Source: Deltaproteobacteria bacterium | Lineage (GTDB): Bacteria > Myxococcota > SpSt-1050 | NCBI GenBank assembly: GCA_026416535.1 | Contig: JAOAFA010000098.1 | Span: 1-64,000, forward strand | DNA length: 64,000 bases | Direction of reading: 5' to 3' | Part shown: positions 1-10,076 of the stretch, piece after piece | Layout: each line of letters starts with the position of its first letter | Numbering within the stretch: the stretch's first letter is position 1 | The notes under the pieces: model-generated | The model's database searches: none | What the model was told of the DNA's origin: nothing | What the model saw: the letters and a program-made list of their open reading frames with translations, nothing else | Made by a program: the position numbers and the translations under genes

Positions 1-19
1 AGATGTGTATAAGAGACAG
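1..19 (+). other. Tn5/Nextera transposase mosaic-end adapter remnant (AGATGTGTATAAGAGACAG)
   Basis: Bases 1-19 are exactly AGATGTGTATAAGAGACAG, the 19-bp mosaic end used in Nextera libraries, at the very edge of the window. Confidence 0.96.
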
Positions 20-157
20 GAAAAGGACTTCTTAGGATTTAGAACTACAGAAGTTTTAGAGAAAAAGGAGAGAAAGAAGAGATACAAACCAGCATTAAAT
101 CACCCATGGAGAAAAGGTTTGAGGGATGTGTCATTTTATATTAGTAAAAAGATGTGA
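20..157 (+). pseudogene. C-terminal fragment of a probable IS transposase (truncated by contig edge)
   Basis: Open frame from base 20 reads EKDFLGFRTTEVLEKKERKKRYKPALNHPWRKGLRDVSFYISKKM*; the basic Y-x-P-x-x-x-HPWR tail resembles C-termini of IS481/ISNCY-like DDE transposases. Confidence 0.42.
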
Positions 158-251
158 CTTGACTTTAGGAATAACAGAAAAATGTGTAATTAGTTCAGAA
201 CCCTTGCTTTGTTTATGGACATGTTGAACTTTTGAAAAATTTTGAGTTTGA

Positions 252-3200
252 TCAAAAAATTGTAATTACATCACCCTTTGAGTATGCATTAAACTCAGGG
301 GCGTACATAGACTGTATTGTGGCTGGAGCAACCCTAAATTTACCAGCCATATTTGCCCTGATCCTGTATTTGAATGTGTATTCTCCTTGTGGTAGGTATT
401 CAAAAAAGAAATTTTGAGCAGAATCCCTTACCTCTTCATACCAGTAAATACCAGAGTCCCATTTATGCTTTGAGATAGAACTCTCAGGTTCACAACCTGC
501 AGGTCTCGGGTCCCTCAGGTGAACATATTCAGATGGATGTTTCGATTTAATAGATATCTGGACCTCAATTTGATCGCCTACGTAGATTCTTGTATTATCA
601 TCGATCGGTTTAAGTACATATCCTTTTACTGTGGGTTCCCTTTTGAAATACATCCTTGATACAGCAAATAAATCACCATGCCCTTCCAGTGGAGTTTGCT
701 CTGTTGAAAAATGCCATGTAACTGATCCAAACATGATACCCTTTGTCGTTTTTTCAAAGGTAATCTTTGACATTATATCAGGGTCTATTTTTTCTCCAGG
801 TATTACAATTTGATTCTTTCTACCAACATATTTATTTGGCTCAAATACAAATTTATATTCATCCTTGCCTACTAGAATTCTCGCCTCTTCTTTGATTCCA
901 AGTGTCTTATTCATCTCCATATACTTAATAAGAGAATAAATAACCTCTGCCGTGGCCCTTGTTGACTTCCAATGATTTAACTTTTTATTCATTAATATCC
1001 ACTGAACAAGTCCATCTAATTTTTTCTCCTGAGGCATTATTTCAAGCAACGTCCTAATAGCAAAAGCATGTGTTTCTATTGAATCGTTATACCAAAGCCA
1101 TCCTCTATCCTCAGGTACCCAGTGAGTGCCCTCTTCATCAGAATATTTTGCCGAATCCATAACGCTCTCGAATACCAAAATTGCATCCTTATGTCTGTTC
1201 ATTCTACTGAGTGTAAGGGCCAGATAACCTTTGAGATAAGGAGAGTGTCTCTTCCAGTGTTTAAAGCTAAATTCTAACATCTCTTCCCTCTTTTCCTGTG
1301 TAAATATATTCCCATAATAAGAACTATCTGGATAGTTTGAGAGGGTATAATTTAAGAATGTTATCATCTCCCAACAACAATTATTATCCTTTGCATATTG
1401 TAAAGCCTTATTAATAAAATGATTATGGAGATATTGCCATCCTTTTAAGATCATGTCCTTTGGTACATCAACTTTGTATTCAATAGCTTTTGAAAGCCCA
1501 TAAAGGATATAAAGAGTGATATATGGCGACGGAGGACCACCCGGAAACCACGGAAACCCGCCTGTGTATGTCTGTGCATTCCTAAGCCTATTAAGTGAGA
1601 TATCTCTTACCGATTTAGCTATTTCGGGATTTAAAATATTTACTAGATCTTCTTTGGCATCATATCCGCCCTTTGCCATATTAAACCAGGGAGTCTCCTC
1701 TAATAACATCTTTCTATTTGGATCTGGTTTATCCCACTTCTCTAATCTTGTGTCTCGCTCTTTTGAAAATATTCTGGCCATTTCTGCTATAGCAGGATGT
1801 GAGTTATAGACTGAACTTATTATTCCTGTTGAGACAAATTTGTTTAGTATCTGTTCCGTACATTCATAAGGATAGTTTACTAAGTATGGAAGCGATTGAA
1901 GAACAGTTAGGAACAGCTGCGCATCCAATGTAATAGTTAACTGATCATTAACAAGGGTTGGATCATCCTTTTTTACGAGATCGTTAAATTGTAATGTTTT
2001 ACTCACTCTATCTCTTAAAACTACAAACTTGCTTTGAGCAAGATGCATTCTGCCAGGCAATAGCGGTACAGTCCTGAGTTCACCATCAGAAAATTCCCCA
2101 GTTTTGGCAATAACCTTGAAATTTATCAAACTGATCTTCTTTGGTACCCTAACAGTAAATAAAAGGTTTGTCGAACCCTTAGCTCTAATTGAAAATTTTT
2201 TGACAGAATCTTTATCCTTAAGACCAAATTCCAATCTCAGATCTTTCTCTGAAATAGGCTCAATGATCTCAAGTATTAATTCACCGGATACATCCTTATC
2301 TGAGGCATTATTTACAACAACCTTTATGTTTGCCTCATCACCTTCCCTTAAAAACCTCGGTAGGTAGGGTCTGACCATTAAATTCTTGATTGTCTTTATC
2401 TCCTTCTTGATCGAACCTCCCATGAGATCTTTAGTAATTGCGTGAACAAATAGATTGTATGTGGTGAGTGAATCTGGGACACTAAATTCAATAGAAACAG
2501 TATTATCAGGTTCCAATATAAGATGGGGTAAAAAGAAAGCCGTTTCTGAAAACTCCGATCGAATCTCGGTTGATTTATCCGTTTCAACCATGGATAAAGT
2601 ATTCATCTTCTCTTTTTCTTTACTCAAATCTTCACTCCTATGCTCCGTAGATATCTTCTCTCTTACACCGTTATGTTCAGATTCTAAAGATGCATAATCT
2701 TTCGAAGAGCTCTTTTCAACTCCTTTCATTGGAGGAGCTGCTGCTTTTCTTACCACATGTAATGTCCTCGTATCGTAATCTTTATACAAATCACCTTGCA
2801 ATGATACTCTACCCTTCCGTCTATATCCTAATCCACCTATTCCATAACCAGATATGTATTTTAAACTATCAGGTAACAACTGTGGTCCATATGGAATTGG
2901 ATTAAAGCCATTACTATCAACCCAATATGGATATGTTGGATAAATATTACTTCTAATAGATCCCATGTTCGTCTTACGAGGATACAAACTCTGGATTTGA
3001 ATATATCTGTGGGGAACGAAATAATCTAATGACTTATCATACATATAAGATATGAGTTCGGTAATTTTATTCAAACTCTTTACATTGTCCGGGCCTGACA
3101 CCTTAATTTTGAAAACCTCTTTTGAACCCGGCCTCATAGTATCTCTGAATGTGACGAACTCTATTTTTAACTCTTTATTATCCCACGGCACCATTATATT

Positions 3201-6200
3201 TTCGGACATTTTTATTATTTGGTAATCATTAACCATAGATGCATGCATTATAAAACCACCCCGTAATTCCTCTTGAACATCAAATTCATAGATTATAGAA
3301 CCCCCTGAGGGAATAATTACCTCTTCTTTTTCCGTTTTACCCGATTGATAAAGATATAAAAATATGTTCTGTCCACTTAATCCCGAGTTTATAAAAAATC
3401 TTGCCTTTTCACCAACTTTATATACCTCTTTTTGAGAGTAAAAAACTAAAGGGAGATTAAACTTTTTTACAGAATCTACCACAATAAAGGGTTTGGAGGT
3501 TTCATATTTATTGCCAAATTCATCTATAGTTTCGTAATATATCTTATAGAGACCTGCCCCAAGCTGTGAAATATCAATCGTATATTCACCATCTTCCTTA
3601 TGATGAATTGCATTACCACGTGTTACTACGAGGTCATCTTTTAACTCAAACAACATCCTCTCTACACTGTAGTTTGAATCCCATCTTGGCGTAAGGTAAT
3701 CATCCTTATGTTTATACTCTTCAAATCTCTCTATTTTGAAAAAATTTGGTAACCTACTGGGTATTTCTGAAGGCATGAGTGTCTTCTCCGGTTCTTTGAG
3801 CTGGACTATTTTGTAACTACCATTACCAGCTCTAGGTTCACCATTTAAACCGGTCCTAATTATTCTTATTTTGTTATTCTTATCTTTAGCAATAAAAAAT
3901 TTCAAATCTGATACTATCTTTGCCTCAACAGAGGAGAACCCAATCATATAAAGCTGACTTGCTGATCTTGTCTCACCACCTTCATCTGTCACATCAACTT
4001 CTACCTTGTACCAATAATAAATCTCTTTGCTAATATCTGACAATCTCTCATCTGCATTAGGGACAAACCTCACCTTAAACTTACCATCCTTATCCAAGAA
4101 AACATTCCCAGTATCTACAACATCTGGCTGTTGGTTAAATCCGTAAAATCTGAAATAGTGCGAATAATGCTCCCACCAGTAGGGAAGGCGAGGTTGCCTA
4201 AAAACAACATACCTTACTTTGCCTGATGAGACAGGAAGACCAAAATAATATTTGGCCTCTCCTATAACTTCCGCCTCTTTATTGAGTCTTAGTGGGATCT
4301 CAGGTCTTTTCAAAGTGACCTCAAATGTAGGTCTCTTATATTCCTCTACTCTAATATTCTGCGTACCCCACACGGTTCCAATGGTCCAATTACCGAGAAG
4401 TCTACCTAATGGTATTGTAAATTCTCCAGAGGCTGTACCAAATTCATTTGTAATCACCTCTTTTTTGTCGACTACCTGACGGTTGTAATCATACAGAAAG
4501 ACCTCTAATTTTCTATTTGGAACGACTTCATATTTCCCTTTCATACCATCACCATAAAAGTGAACTATTTTCCACTTTATCTTTTGGAGAGGTCTATATA
4601 TTGATCGATCTGTAAAAATTATAGTCCTATCGTATGCATGAGTATGGAGTCTATTATAAAAGTACACATACTGCATATCCGTTGTAAAATCCTTTCCCTT
4701 TCTCGCGACTAGAAAATACGTGCTACTATCGTATGAAGATGAAAATTTAACATTCCCAAAGGTATTTGACTTATCACATTGATCCTTTTTATGCCCAGCC
4801 TTCCAATCATATCTGTAAAGACATACCTCTACATCTTGAATAGGAGCTCCATTATTTCCATCAATAACTCTAACCTTAAGCGAGCTATCGTAGTCATTTC
4901 GTAATTCAATAACCATGTCAGAAATTATCATATATATGCCTTTGATCACATTGTCATTTTTTGGAAAATTCTTTCTTGCTGATAGTGCAATCAAATAGAG
5001 CCCCTTCTCCTTGAAAGGTGGGATTATATACTTCTTGTGGACTTGAAAGTCCTTTGTCTCTTCAAGTTCTTCACTCCATTCAAAATCTGGTTTACTTCCA
5101 AACACAATGTTATCTAATTGTCTAGATTGTGGTAATAGATAATAGTCATATGACTTATTTAAGAGTGAAAAAAAGTCTAATTTATATGCTCGTAGATATA
5201 TTCTCCTCAAATTCTTATACGAAACCAAAACGGATCTCTGATTAACTTTATCAACAGACATACCAGCAACCTCATAAGATGGAGACTCTATTATCTTTTG
5301 CTTGGTATAACACATCTTTGAACCAATAGAGGATAAAAATCTTTTTTGGCATTCGGCTGCGATCCTGTGAGCTTTTATCAAAGAATCAGGCTTGTCCTCC
5401 TTCATATAAAAGTCGACCAATGTAGCCATTCCTACTGTCCACCACTCAAGGTGTTCCATTCTTTTCAAAACATTCTCAAGGAATTCTTTAATTACCTCTC
5501 TGTCTTTTGGGTATGTAAATCTGCTATACAGAATCTCCAGTTTAGTTAATAGCGCCTCAAAGGCAGCCTCATCTTCCTTTCTAAAACTATGCCACTCGTA
5601 AAGGTCATCTAAAATATAAACTATTTTTAGCAATGGATGTGTATCTTTATCAGACAAATTTACGACTATTTTTTTTGAAGGCACCATATTGTTAATTGGC
5701 AATGTATATACCATATTCAATTCATCGGGCTCCCAAAGGTTAGTATTATTTAAAAGTTCAACATATAGATAAGTAATGGCATCCCTTAATGTCCCTCTGA
5801 TCCTCTCTGGATAAGAATTAGGTTGGATGTAATTTGAGAATGATTTTACCTTTATATCGGATAGTGCCTCTCTGTTGGCAAAGACCCTTAAATACGCTCT
5901 TTGTGCCTCATAATAAATATCTTCTTTTGTAAACTTCTTTATATCTATCTCCCCACCATGATCAACCTTCTCTCTCTGGTTTATCTCCCAACTATAGTTG
6001 TTATAGTAGCTTACAAGCGAATATGCATAGTACAAATTTAACACCATTTGAGAATATAGACCCTCAGGCCATGACTCACTCTTTAAAAACTTTACTGCAG
6101 TTTCGTATCCATGCAAGGCTATCCTTAACTGTGTCATCTTCATTATTACATGGGTTATCTTTTCAAATTCATTTGCATCCCTAAATTTTTTCAAAAGTTT

Positions 6201-6488
6201 CTCAAGTTCTGAATAGGCAGCCTCATATTTTTGCTCATTAATAAGCTTCTTAATTTTGCTCCATTCTGCAACATTAGGTTCTGATATATTTTCCCATTTT
6301 TCTTTCTTGAACAATTTTTCTGGTATATATTCCTCACTTTTTTGTGCCTCTCCATCTCCCCTTGAAGGCGAATAGTCAATATCCTTCTTGTTGTCTTCAA
6401 TTCTCAGGTCAGTACTGGCATCCGTGTTATTAGAACAGTTATATAAAAAAATAAAACACAAGGAGAAAAATAGCAAAACTCTTCTCAT
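252..6488 (-). CDS. Bacterial alpha-2-macroglobulin family lipoprotein with thioester motif
   Basis: About 2078 aa; signal/lipobox-like MRRVLLFFSLCFIFLYNC; MG2/A2M-like architecture; thioester motif YPYECTEQ. ATG at 6488 with GGGAGG upstream preferred over the ORF-track start at 6518. Confidence 0.9.
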   Translation of the reverse strand: MRRVLLFFSLCFIFLYNCSNNTDASTDLRIEDNKKDIDYSPSRGDGEAQKSEEYIPEKLFKKEKWENISEPNVAEWSKIKKLINEQKYEAAYSELEKLLKKFRDANEFEKITHVIMKMTQLRIALHGYETAVKFLKSESWPEGLYSQMVLNLYYAYSLVSYYNNYSWEINQREKVDHGGEIDIKKFTKEDIYYEAQRAYLRVFANREALSDIKVKSFSNYIQPNSYPERIRGTLRDAITYLYVELLNNTNLWEPDELNMVYTLPINNMVPSKKIVVNLSDKDTHPLLKIVYILDDLYEWHSFRKEDEAAFEALLTKLEILYSRFTYPKDREVIKEFLENVLKRMEHLEWWTVGMATLVDFYMKEDKPDSLIKAHRIAAECQKRFLSSIGSKMCYTKQKIIESPSYEVAGMSVDKVNQRSVLVSYKNLRRIYLRAYKLDFFSLLNKSYDYYLLPQSRQLDNIVFGSKPDFEWSEELEETKDFQVHKKYIIPPFKEKGLYLIALSARKNFPKNDNVIKGIYMIISDMVIELRNDYDSSLKVRVIDGNNGAPIQDVEVCLYRYDWKAGHKKDQCDKSNTFGNVKFSSSYDSSTYFLVARKGKDFTTDMQYVYFYNRLHTHAYDRTIIFTDRSIYRPLQKIKWKIVHFYGDGMKGKYEVVPNRKLEVFLYDYNRQVVDKKEVITNEFGTASGEFTIPLGRLLGNWTIGTVWGTQNIRVEEYKRPTFEVTLKRPEIPLRLNKEAEVIGEAKYYFGLPVSSGKVRYVVFRQPRLPYWWEHYSHYFRFYGFNQQPDVVDTGNVFLDKDGKFKVRFVPNADERLSDISKEIYYWYKVEVDVTDEGGETRSASQLYMIGFSSVEAKIVSDLKFFIAKDKNNKIRIIRTGLNGEPRAGNGSYKIVQLKEPEKTLMPSEIPSRLPNFFKIERFEEYKHKDDYLTPRWDSNYSVERMLFELKDDLVVTRGNAIHHKEDGEYTIDISQLGAGLYKIYYETIDEFGNKYETSKPFIVVDSVKKFNLPLVFYSQKEVYKVGEKARFFINSGLSGQNIFLYLYQSGKTEKEEVIIPSGGSIIYEFDVQEELRGGFIMHASMVNDYQIIKMSENIMVPWDNKELKIEFVTFRDTMRPGSKEVFKIKVSGPDNVKSLNKITELISYMYDKSLDYFVPHRYIQIQSLYPRKTNMGSIRSNIYPTYPYWVDSNGFNPIPYGPQLLPDSLKYISGYGIGGLGYRRKGRVSLQGDLYKDYDTRTLHVVRKAAAPPMKGVEKSSSKDYASLESEHNGVREKISTEHRSEDLSKEKEKMNTLSMVETDKSTEIRSEFSETAFFLPHLILEPDNTVSIEFSVPDSLTTYNLFVHAITKDLMGGSIKKEIKTIKNLMVRPYLPRFLREGDEANIKVVVNNASDKDVSGELILEIIEPISEKDLRLEFGLKDKDSVKKFSIRAKGSTNLLFTVRVPKKISLINFKVIAKTGEFSDGELRTVPLLPGRMHLAQSKFVVLRDRVSKTLQFNDLVKKDDPTLVNDQLTITLDAQLFLTVLQSLPYLVNYPYECTEQILNKFVSTGIISSVYNSHPAIAEMARIFSKERDTRLEKWDKPDPNRKMLLEETPWFNMAKGGYDAKEDLVNILNPEIAKSVRDISLNRLRNAQTYTGGFPWFPGGPPSPYITLYILYGLSKAIEYKVDVPKDMILKGWQYLHNHFINKALQYAKDNNCCWEMITFLNYTLSNYPDSSYYGNIFTQEKREEMLEFSFKHWKRHSPYLKGYLALTLSRMNRHKDAILVFESVMDSAKYSDEEGTHWVPEDRGWLWYNDSIETHAFAIRTLLEIMPQEKKLDGLVQWILMNKKLNHWKSTRATAEVIYSLIKYMEMNKTLGIKEEARILVGKDEYKFVFEPNKYVGRKNQIVIPGEKIDPDIMSKITFEKTTKGIMFGSVTWHFSTEQTPLEGHGDLFAVSRMYFKREPTVKGYVLKPIDDNTRIYVGDQIEVQISIKSKHPSEYVHLRDPRPAGCEPESSISKHKWDSGIYWYEEVRDSAQNFFFEYLPQGEYTFKYRIRANMAGKFRVAPATIQSMYAPEFNAYSKGDVITIF

Positions 6489-6591
6489 CACACCTCCCAA
6501 ATTTCTTTCCTTATACAATTCAGGATACTAGATTACAAGCAAATAATTAAAAATATTTACAAAATATTGTCATAAAGTAGATAAGGTATTT

Positions 6592-6619
6592 TTGACACAA
6601 AATAACTTGAATATATTCT
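6592..6619 (+). promoter_or_regulatory. Candidate sigma70-type promoter upstream of the MFS gene
   Basis: TTGACA (6592-6597), 16-nt spacer, TATTCT (6614-6619). Confidence 0.35.
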
Positions 6620-6667
6620 ATATATGGATATTATGATCATTCAATATTTTATGAAGTTCTTTTTACC

Positions 6668-7882
6668 GTGGACAAGAGAGGCTTAATAAGTTGGATTCTC
6701 TACGATTTCGGAATGGCCCAATTCTCAATGGTCATTCTAACAGCCTATTTTATTCTATATTTTAAACAGATAGTCGTTGGTGACATAAGGGGTGATGGAG
6801 ATTTTCTATGGGGATTAGCTACTTCCTCTTCAATGGCATTGACCGTCCTGCTATCTCCTATACTGGGGACATATTCAGATATATCAGGTAACAGGAAGAC
6901 CCTTTATATATTGTTCTCACTCATCTCCATAATTTCCACTTTTCTTCTCTATTTTTCAGATAGAGGAACCATCTTTTATTCAACCCTCTTCTTTGTTGTG
7001 GCTTATGCCTGTTATGCAATCAACATGACATTTTATAATTCGTTTTTACCTGATATAGTAAAAAGAGATGAGATAGAAAAATATTCTGGTATAGGATGGG
7101 GAGCGGGATACTTTGGAGGACTGCTATCACTCATAATAATGGCTCTTATTGTTAAGGAAGTAGAAAGCTCAAAAATAATTATCATAATAACAGCCCTATC
7201 CTATCTTCTCTTTGCCCTCCCGTCATTTTTATACCTACCAAAACAAACTGGAATTGACAATAAAAGTACTAACATTTTACATGGCTTTATCGAGATTAAA
7301 AATACCTTCAACAACATTAGATGTTATCGCAACATATTTATATTCCTTTTTTCTTATTTTTTCATTAGTGACGGTATTTCCACAGTTATCGTCTTTTTTT
7401 CTTCATATACAGTTCACACCCTTAAATTTTCTTTGAGTGAAAACTTCGGACTGCTAATGATTATCCAAATATCTGCTGCAATGGGCGCCATGGTTTCAGG
7501 TTTTATTGCCAAAAGGATAGGCTTAATCAAGACTATAATATTTACAATAATTATATGGATAATAAGCATAGGAGTTATATATATTGTTAGCAGCAAAATC
7601 ATATTCTTTATAGTATCATCAATTTGTGGTTCTGTCCTAGGCGCAACTCAGTCACTAGCAAGAAGTTATATAGCTACAACTTCTCCAAAAGAGAAAAGTG
7701 GGGAGTTTTTTGGGTTTATGACATTTTCCAGCAAGATTGCTGCTATATTTGGTCCCCTCTTATTCGGAATAGTATCTAAAACCACTAATAGTCAACGATT
7801 ATCTATCCTCTCTCTTGAACTCCTATTTATAATCGGTCTGATTATTTTGTTTAATGTAAAAGATCAATCAGCAAAGCATTGA
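6668..7882 (+). CDS. MFS transporter, UMF1/Atg22-like
   Basis: 404 aa; about 12 hydrophobic segments; N-terminus ISWILYDFGMAQFSMVILTAYFILYFK typical of UMF1-type MFS; GTG start. Confidence 0.8.
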   Translation: MDKRGLISWILYDFGMAQFSMVILTAYFILYFKQIVVGDIRGDGDFLWGLATSSSMALTVLLSPILGTYSDISGNRKTLYILFSLISIISTFLLYFSDRGTIFYSTLFFVVAYACYAINMTFYNSFLPDIVKRDEIEKYSGIGWGAGYFGGLLSLIIMALIVKEVESSKIIIIITALSYLLFALPSFLYLPKQTGIDNKSTNILHGFIEIKNTFNNIRCYRNIFIFLFSYFFISDGISTVIVFFSSYTVHTLKFSLSENFGLLMIIQISAAMGAMVSGFIAKRIGLIKTIIFTIIIWIISIGVIYIVSSKIIFFIVSSICGSVLGATQSLARSYIATTSPKEKSGEFFGFMTFSSKIAAIFGPLLFGIVSKTTNSQRLSILSLELLFIIGLIILFNVKDQSAKH

Positions 7883-9882
7883 ACATCCGTATATGCCCCC
7901 ACTTCTACATGATTGAGAACAACATCACTAACAGAGATATCTGAGTCTTTTATTTCAAATAAGCCATTCTTAATAACCGGTTCAATGTCCTTAGCTACCA
8001 TATTAGCAAAATCATTAATAAAAGAAATTTTACATTCACCACCTGTTGTTCCATCATTCATAAGTTTTAAAAGCCAGACCTCAGGGGTTTCATTATGCAT
8101 TGATGCCGTCCCACCAAGGATGCAAATACTATCCATACAAAGTTCTAATCTTGTAAACCAATCATCCCTTATCCCTCTATAATATTTCTTCACAAGCAGA
8201 TTACCTTGTTTATCTGTTCTAAGAAATACACCATCATCATCACCACCGATAGGTGGAACCATGCTCCCGACAACAACTATTGAGTCATCTATCGTCGCTA
8301 TATCTCCGACAGAATCTCTTTTATTTTCATTCGAATAGACTTTAGCGAAACTCTTATCCATCTTATCTAACTCTAGAGCCACTATATAAATATCACCCTC
8401 TTTGTCACCGAAGCTTTTTGTCTGGCCAGCTAAGAGGAGTTTACTTTCATCCATTATGTCTAATGCCATAAAATTATCATAATCATTACCACCAATTAAT
8501 TTCTGATTAACAATATTTAGCTCTGAATCCAAAATTAGGACAAATCCATCATAATTAACATCTGAAATAGGATTTGTATAGCCAACCAGATATATCTTGT
8601 CCCCAAAGACTTTTATCCTTGTGACATAATCATCTGCCACTGTATGGATATATTTTTTCTTAATGAAATTGCCATCCTTATCAAATAGTATCAAAAATGA
8701 GTCATATTTTTGATTGTCAACCTCCGTATACCCAGTATAAACAATCGTTCCATCTGGTAGAGTAGCTATCTGTGCATGAAGGTCGTTCTTATCCGAATGG
8801 ATCCTTTTAGTGAATAAAATTTCCCCATTTGGAGAGAACTTAATGAAGAGAAGATCTTTATCTCCTAACTGAGAAAACGATTGGGTGGAACCTGCTACAT
8901 AGAAAGTGCCATCAACACTCGATACAATACTATTACACGAGTCACCCCTAAGACCACCGAAAGCCTTAACCCACATTACATTGCCAAATGTATCAAGCCT
9001 ACTAATAAAAATATCTGAATCCAGCATATCACCTACTCTACCACCACCACATAGTAAGAATCCATCATTTATCACAACAAACGAAGAGGCTCCTCTATAT
9101 GTTGCATCTCCATAAGTCTTTACAAAACGATTATCTGCAGAAGGTCTCGCAGACCTTTCTTCTTTATTCAATTCCATATTTCCATCCTCATCTACAGCAC
9201 GAACCACAAAATAGTATGTCTTCCCAGTTACCAAATTATCAATGCTGTAAGAATTTGCCCCAGGCCTGGATTTATACACCTCCTTAAACTCTGTAGCACA
9301 CTTTCCTTGTTGCTCTGACATACAGATTAAATACGTAATATTCTCCTGACTTGTGTTATTATCTGATGCACTGTTCCAAAGCAAATTTACAGACTTTGGT
9401 CCACTTGGATTTGCAAATAAAAGTCCCATAAAAGAAGGAGGAGTTTTGTCCTTTGGCTTTGCAAATTCTATTGACTTTTCGATAGTATTAGCATCAACAT
9501 TACCCGCCTCATCTTTTGCACGGACCACGAAGAAATATCTCTTACCCTCAATAAGGGATGTTACCTGGTAAGACAGTGTTCCTACAACAGAGTATCTTTC
9601 ACTGAAATTATCAACACACTCCTTTTCCTTTTCGCTTACGCAAATAATATAGGTAATCTTGTTCTCGGGGGTCACATTATCTTTGGCAGCCGACCAACTA
9701 AGCTTAACAGAATCTGGAAAGTTCGATATAACAGAATTTAGCCCTCCAAACTGAGGCGGAATATTATCACCTGTCTGAACATCCTGTCCTACATCACCCT
9801 TATCATTCTCGCCATTCCCATTACATACAATAAGATTAAAAATAGCTGAAAATAGGACTAAAAATTCACAAAATCTTTTCAT
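7864..9882 (-). CDS. Secreted lipoprotein with two fibronectin type III domains and a beta-propeller-like repeat region
   Basis: MKRFCEFLVLFSAIFNLIVC lipobox; two FN3-like repeats (VKLSWSAAKDN..., VNLLWNSASDN...); repeated GDxD/GG-rich blades. ATG at 9882 preceded by GGAGG. Confidence 0.75.
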   Translation of the reverse strand: MKRFCEFLVLFSAIFNLIVCNGNGENDKGDVGQDVQTGDNIPPQFGGLNSVISNFPDSVKLSWSAAKDNVTPENKITYIICVSEKEKECVDNFSERYSVVGTLSYQVTSLIEGKRYFFVVRAKDEAGNVDANTIEKSIEFAKPKDKTPPSFMGLLFANPSGPKSVNLLWNSASDNNTSQENITYLICMSEQQGKCATEFKEVYKSRPGANSYSIDNLVTGKTYYFVVRAVDEDGNMELNKEERSARPSADNRFVKTYGDATYRGASSFVVINDGFLLCGGGRVGDMLDSDIFISRLDTFGNVMWVKAFGGLRGDSCNSIVSSVDGTFYVAGSTQSFSQLGDKDLLFIKFSPNGEILFTKRIHSDKNDLHAQIATLPDGTIVYTGYTEVDNQKYDSFLILFDKDGNFIKKKYIHTVADDYVTRIKVFGDKIYLVGYTNPISDVNYDGFVLILDSELNIVNQKLIGGNDYDNFMALDIMDESKLLLAGQTKSFGDKEGDIYIVALELDKMDKSFAKVYSNENKRDSVGDIATIDDSIVVVGSMVPPIGGDDDGVFLRTDKQGNLLVKKYYRGIRDDWFTRLELCMDSICILGGTASMHNETPEVWLLKLMNDGTTGGECKISFINDFANMVAKDIEPVIKNGLFEIKDSDISVSDVVLNHVEVGAYTDVQCFAD

Positions 9883-10041
9883 AGAAGCCTCCAATTAACA
9901 AACTTCCAAAGAGAGATAACACAGATATTGACTTATTACAATGTATTTTTCTATTAAATGCTTTTTTATATCTCAAAGAATGTAAAAGCATAAAAGTGAG
10001 AGTTTTGGAAAAACACAAAAGGCTCAATAACAAATCCTATT

Positions 10042-10070
10042 TTGACATATTTAATATCAAATGTTATTAG
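10042..10070 (+). promoter_or_regulatory. Candidate sigma70-type promoter directly abutting the rsmB start
   Basis: TTGACA (10042-10047), 17-nt spacer, TATTAG (10065-10070), 6 nt before the ATG at 10077; no Shine-Dalgarno seen. Confidence 0.4.
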
Positions 10071-10076
10071 ACTTTT

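Noticed and set aside
232-417. 61-aa plus-strand ORF at 3' end of the A2M gene
   Set aside because: Almost entirely antisense to a confident CDS; no support
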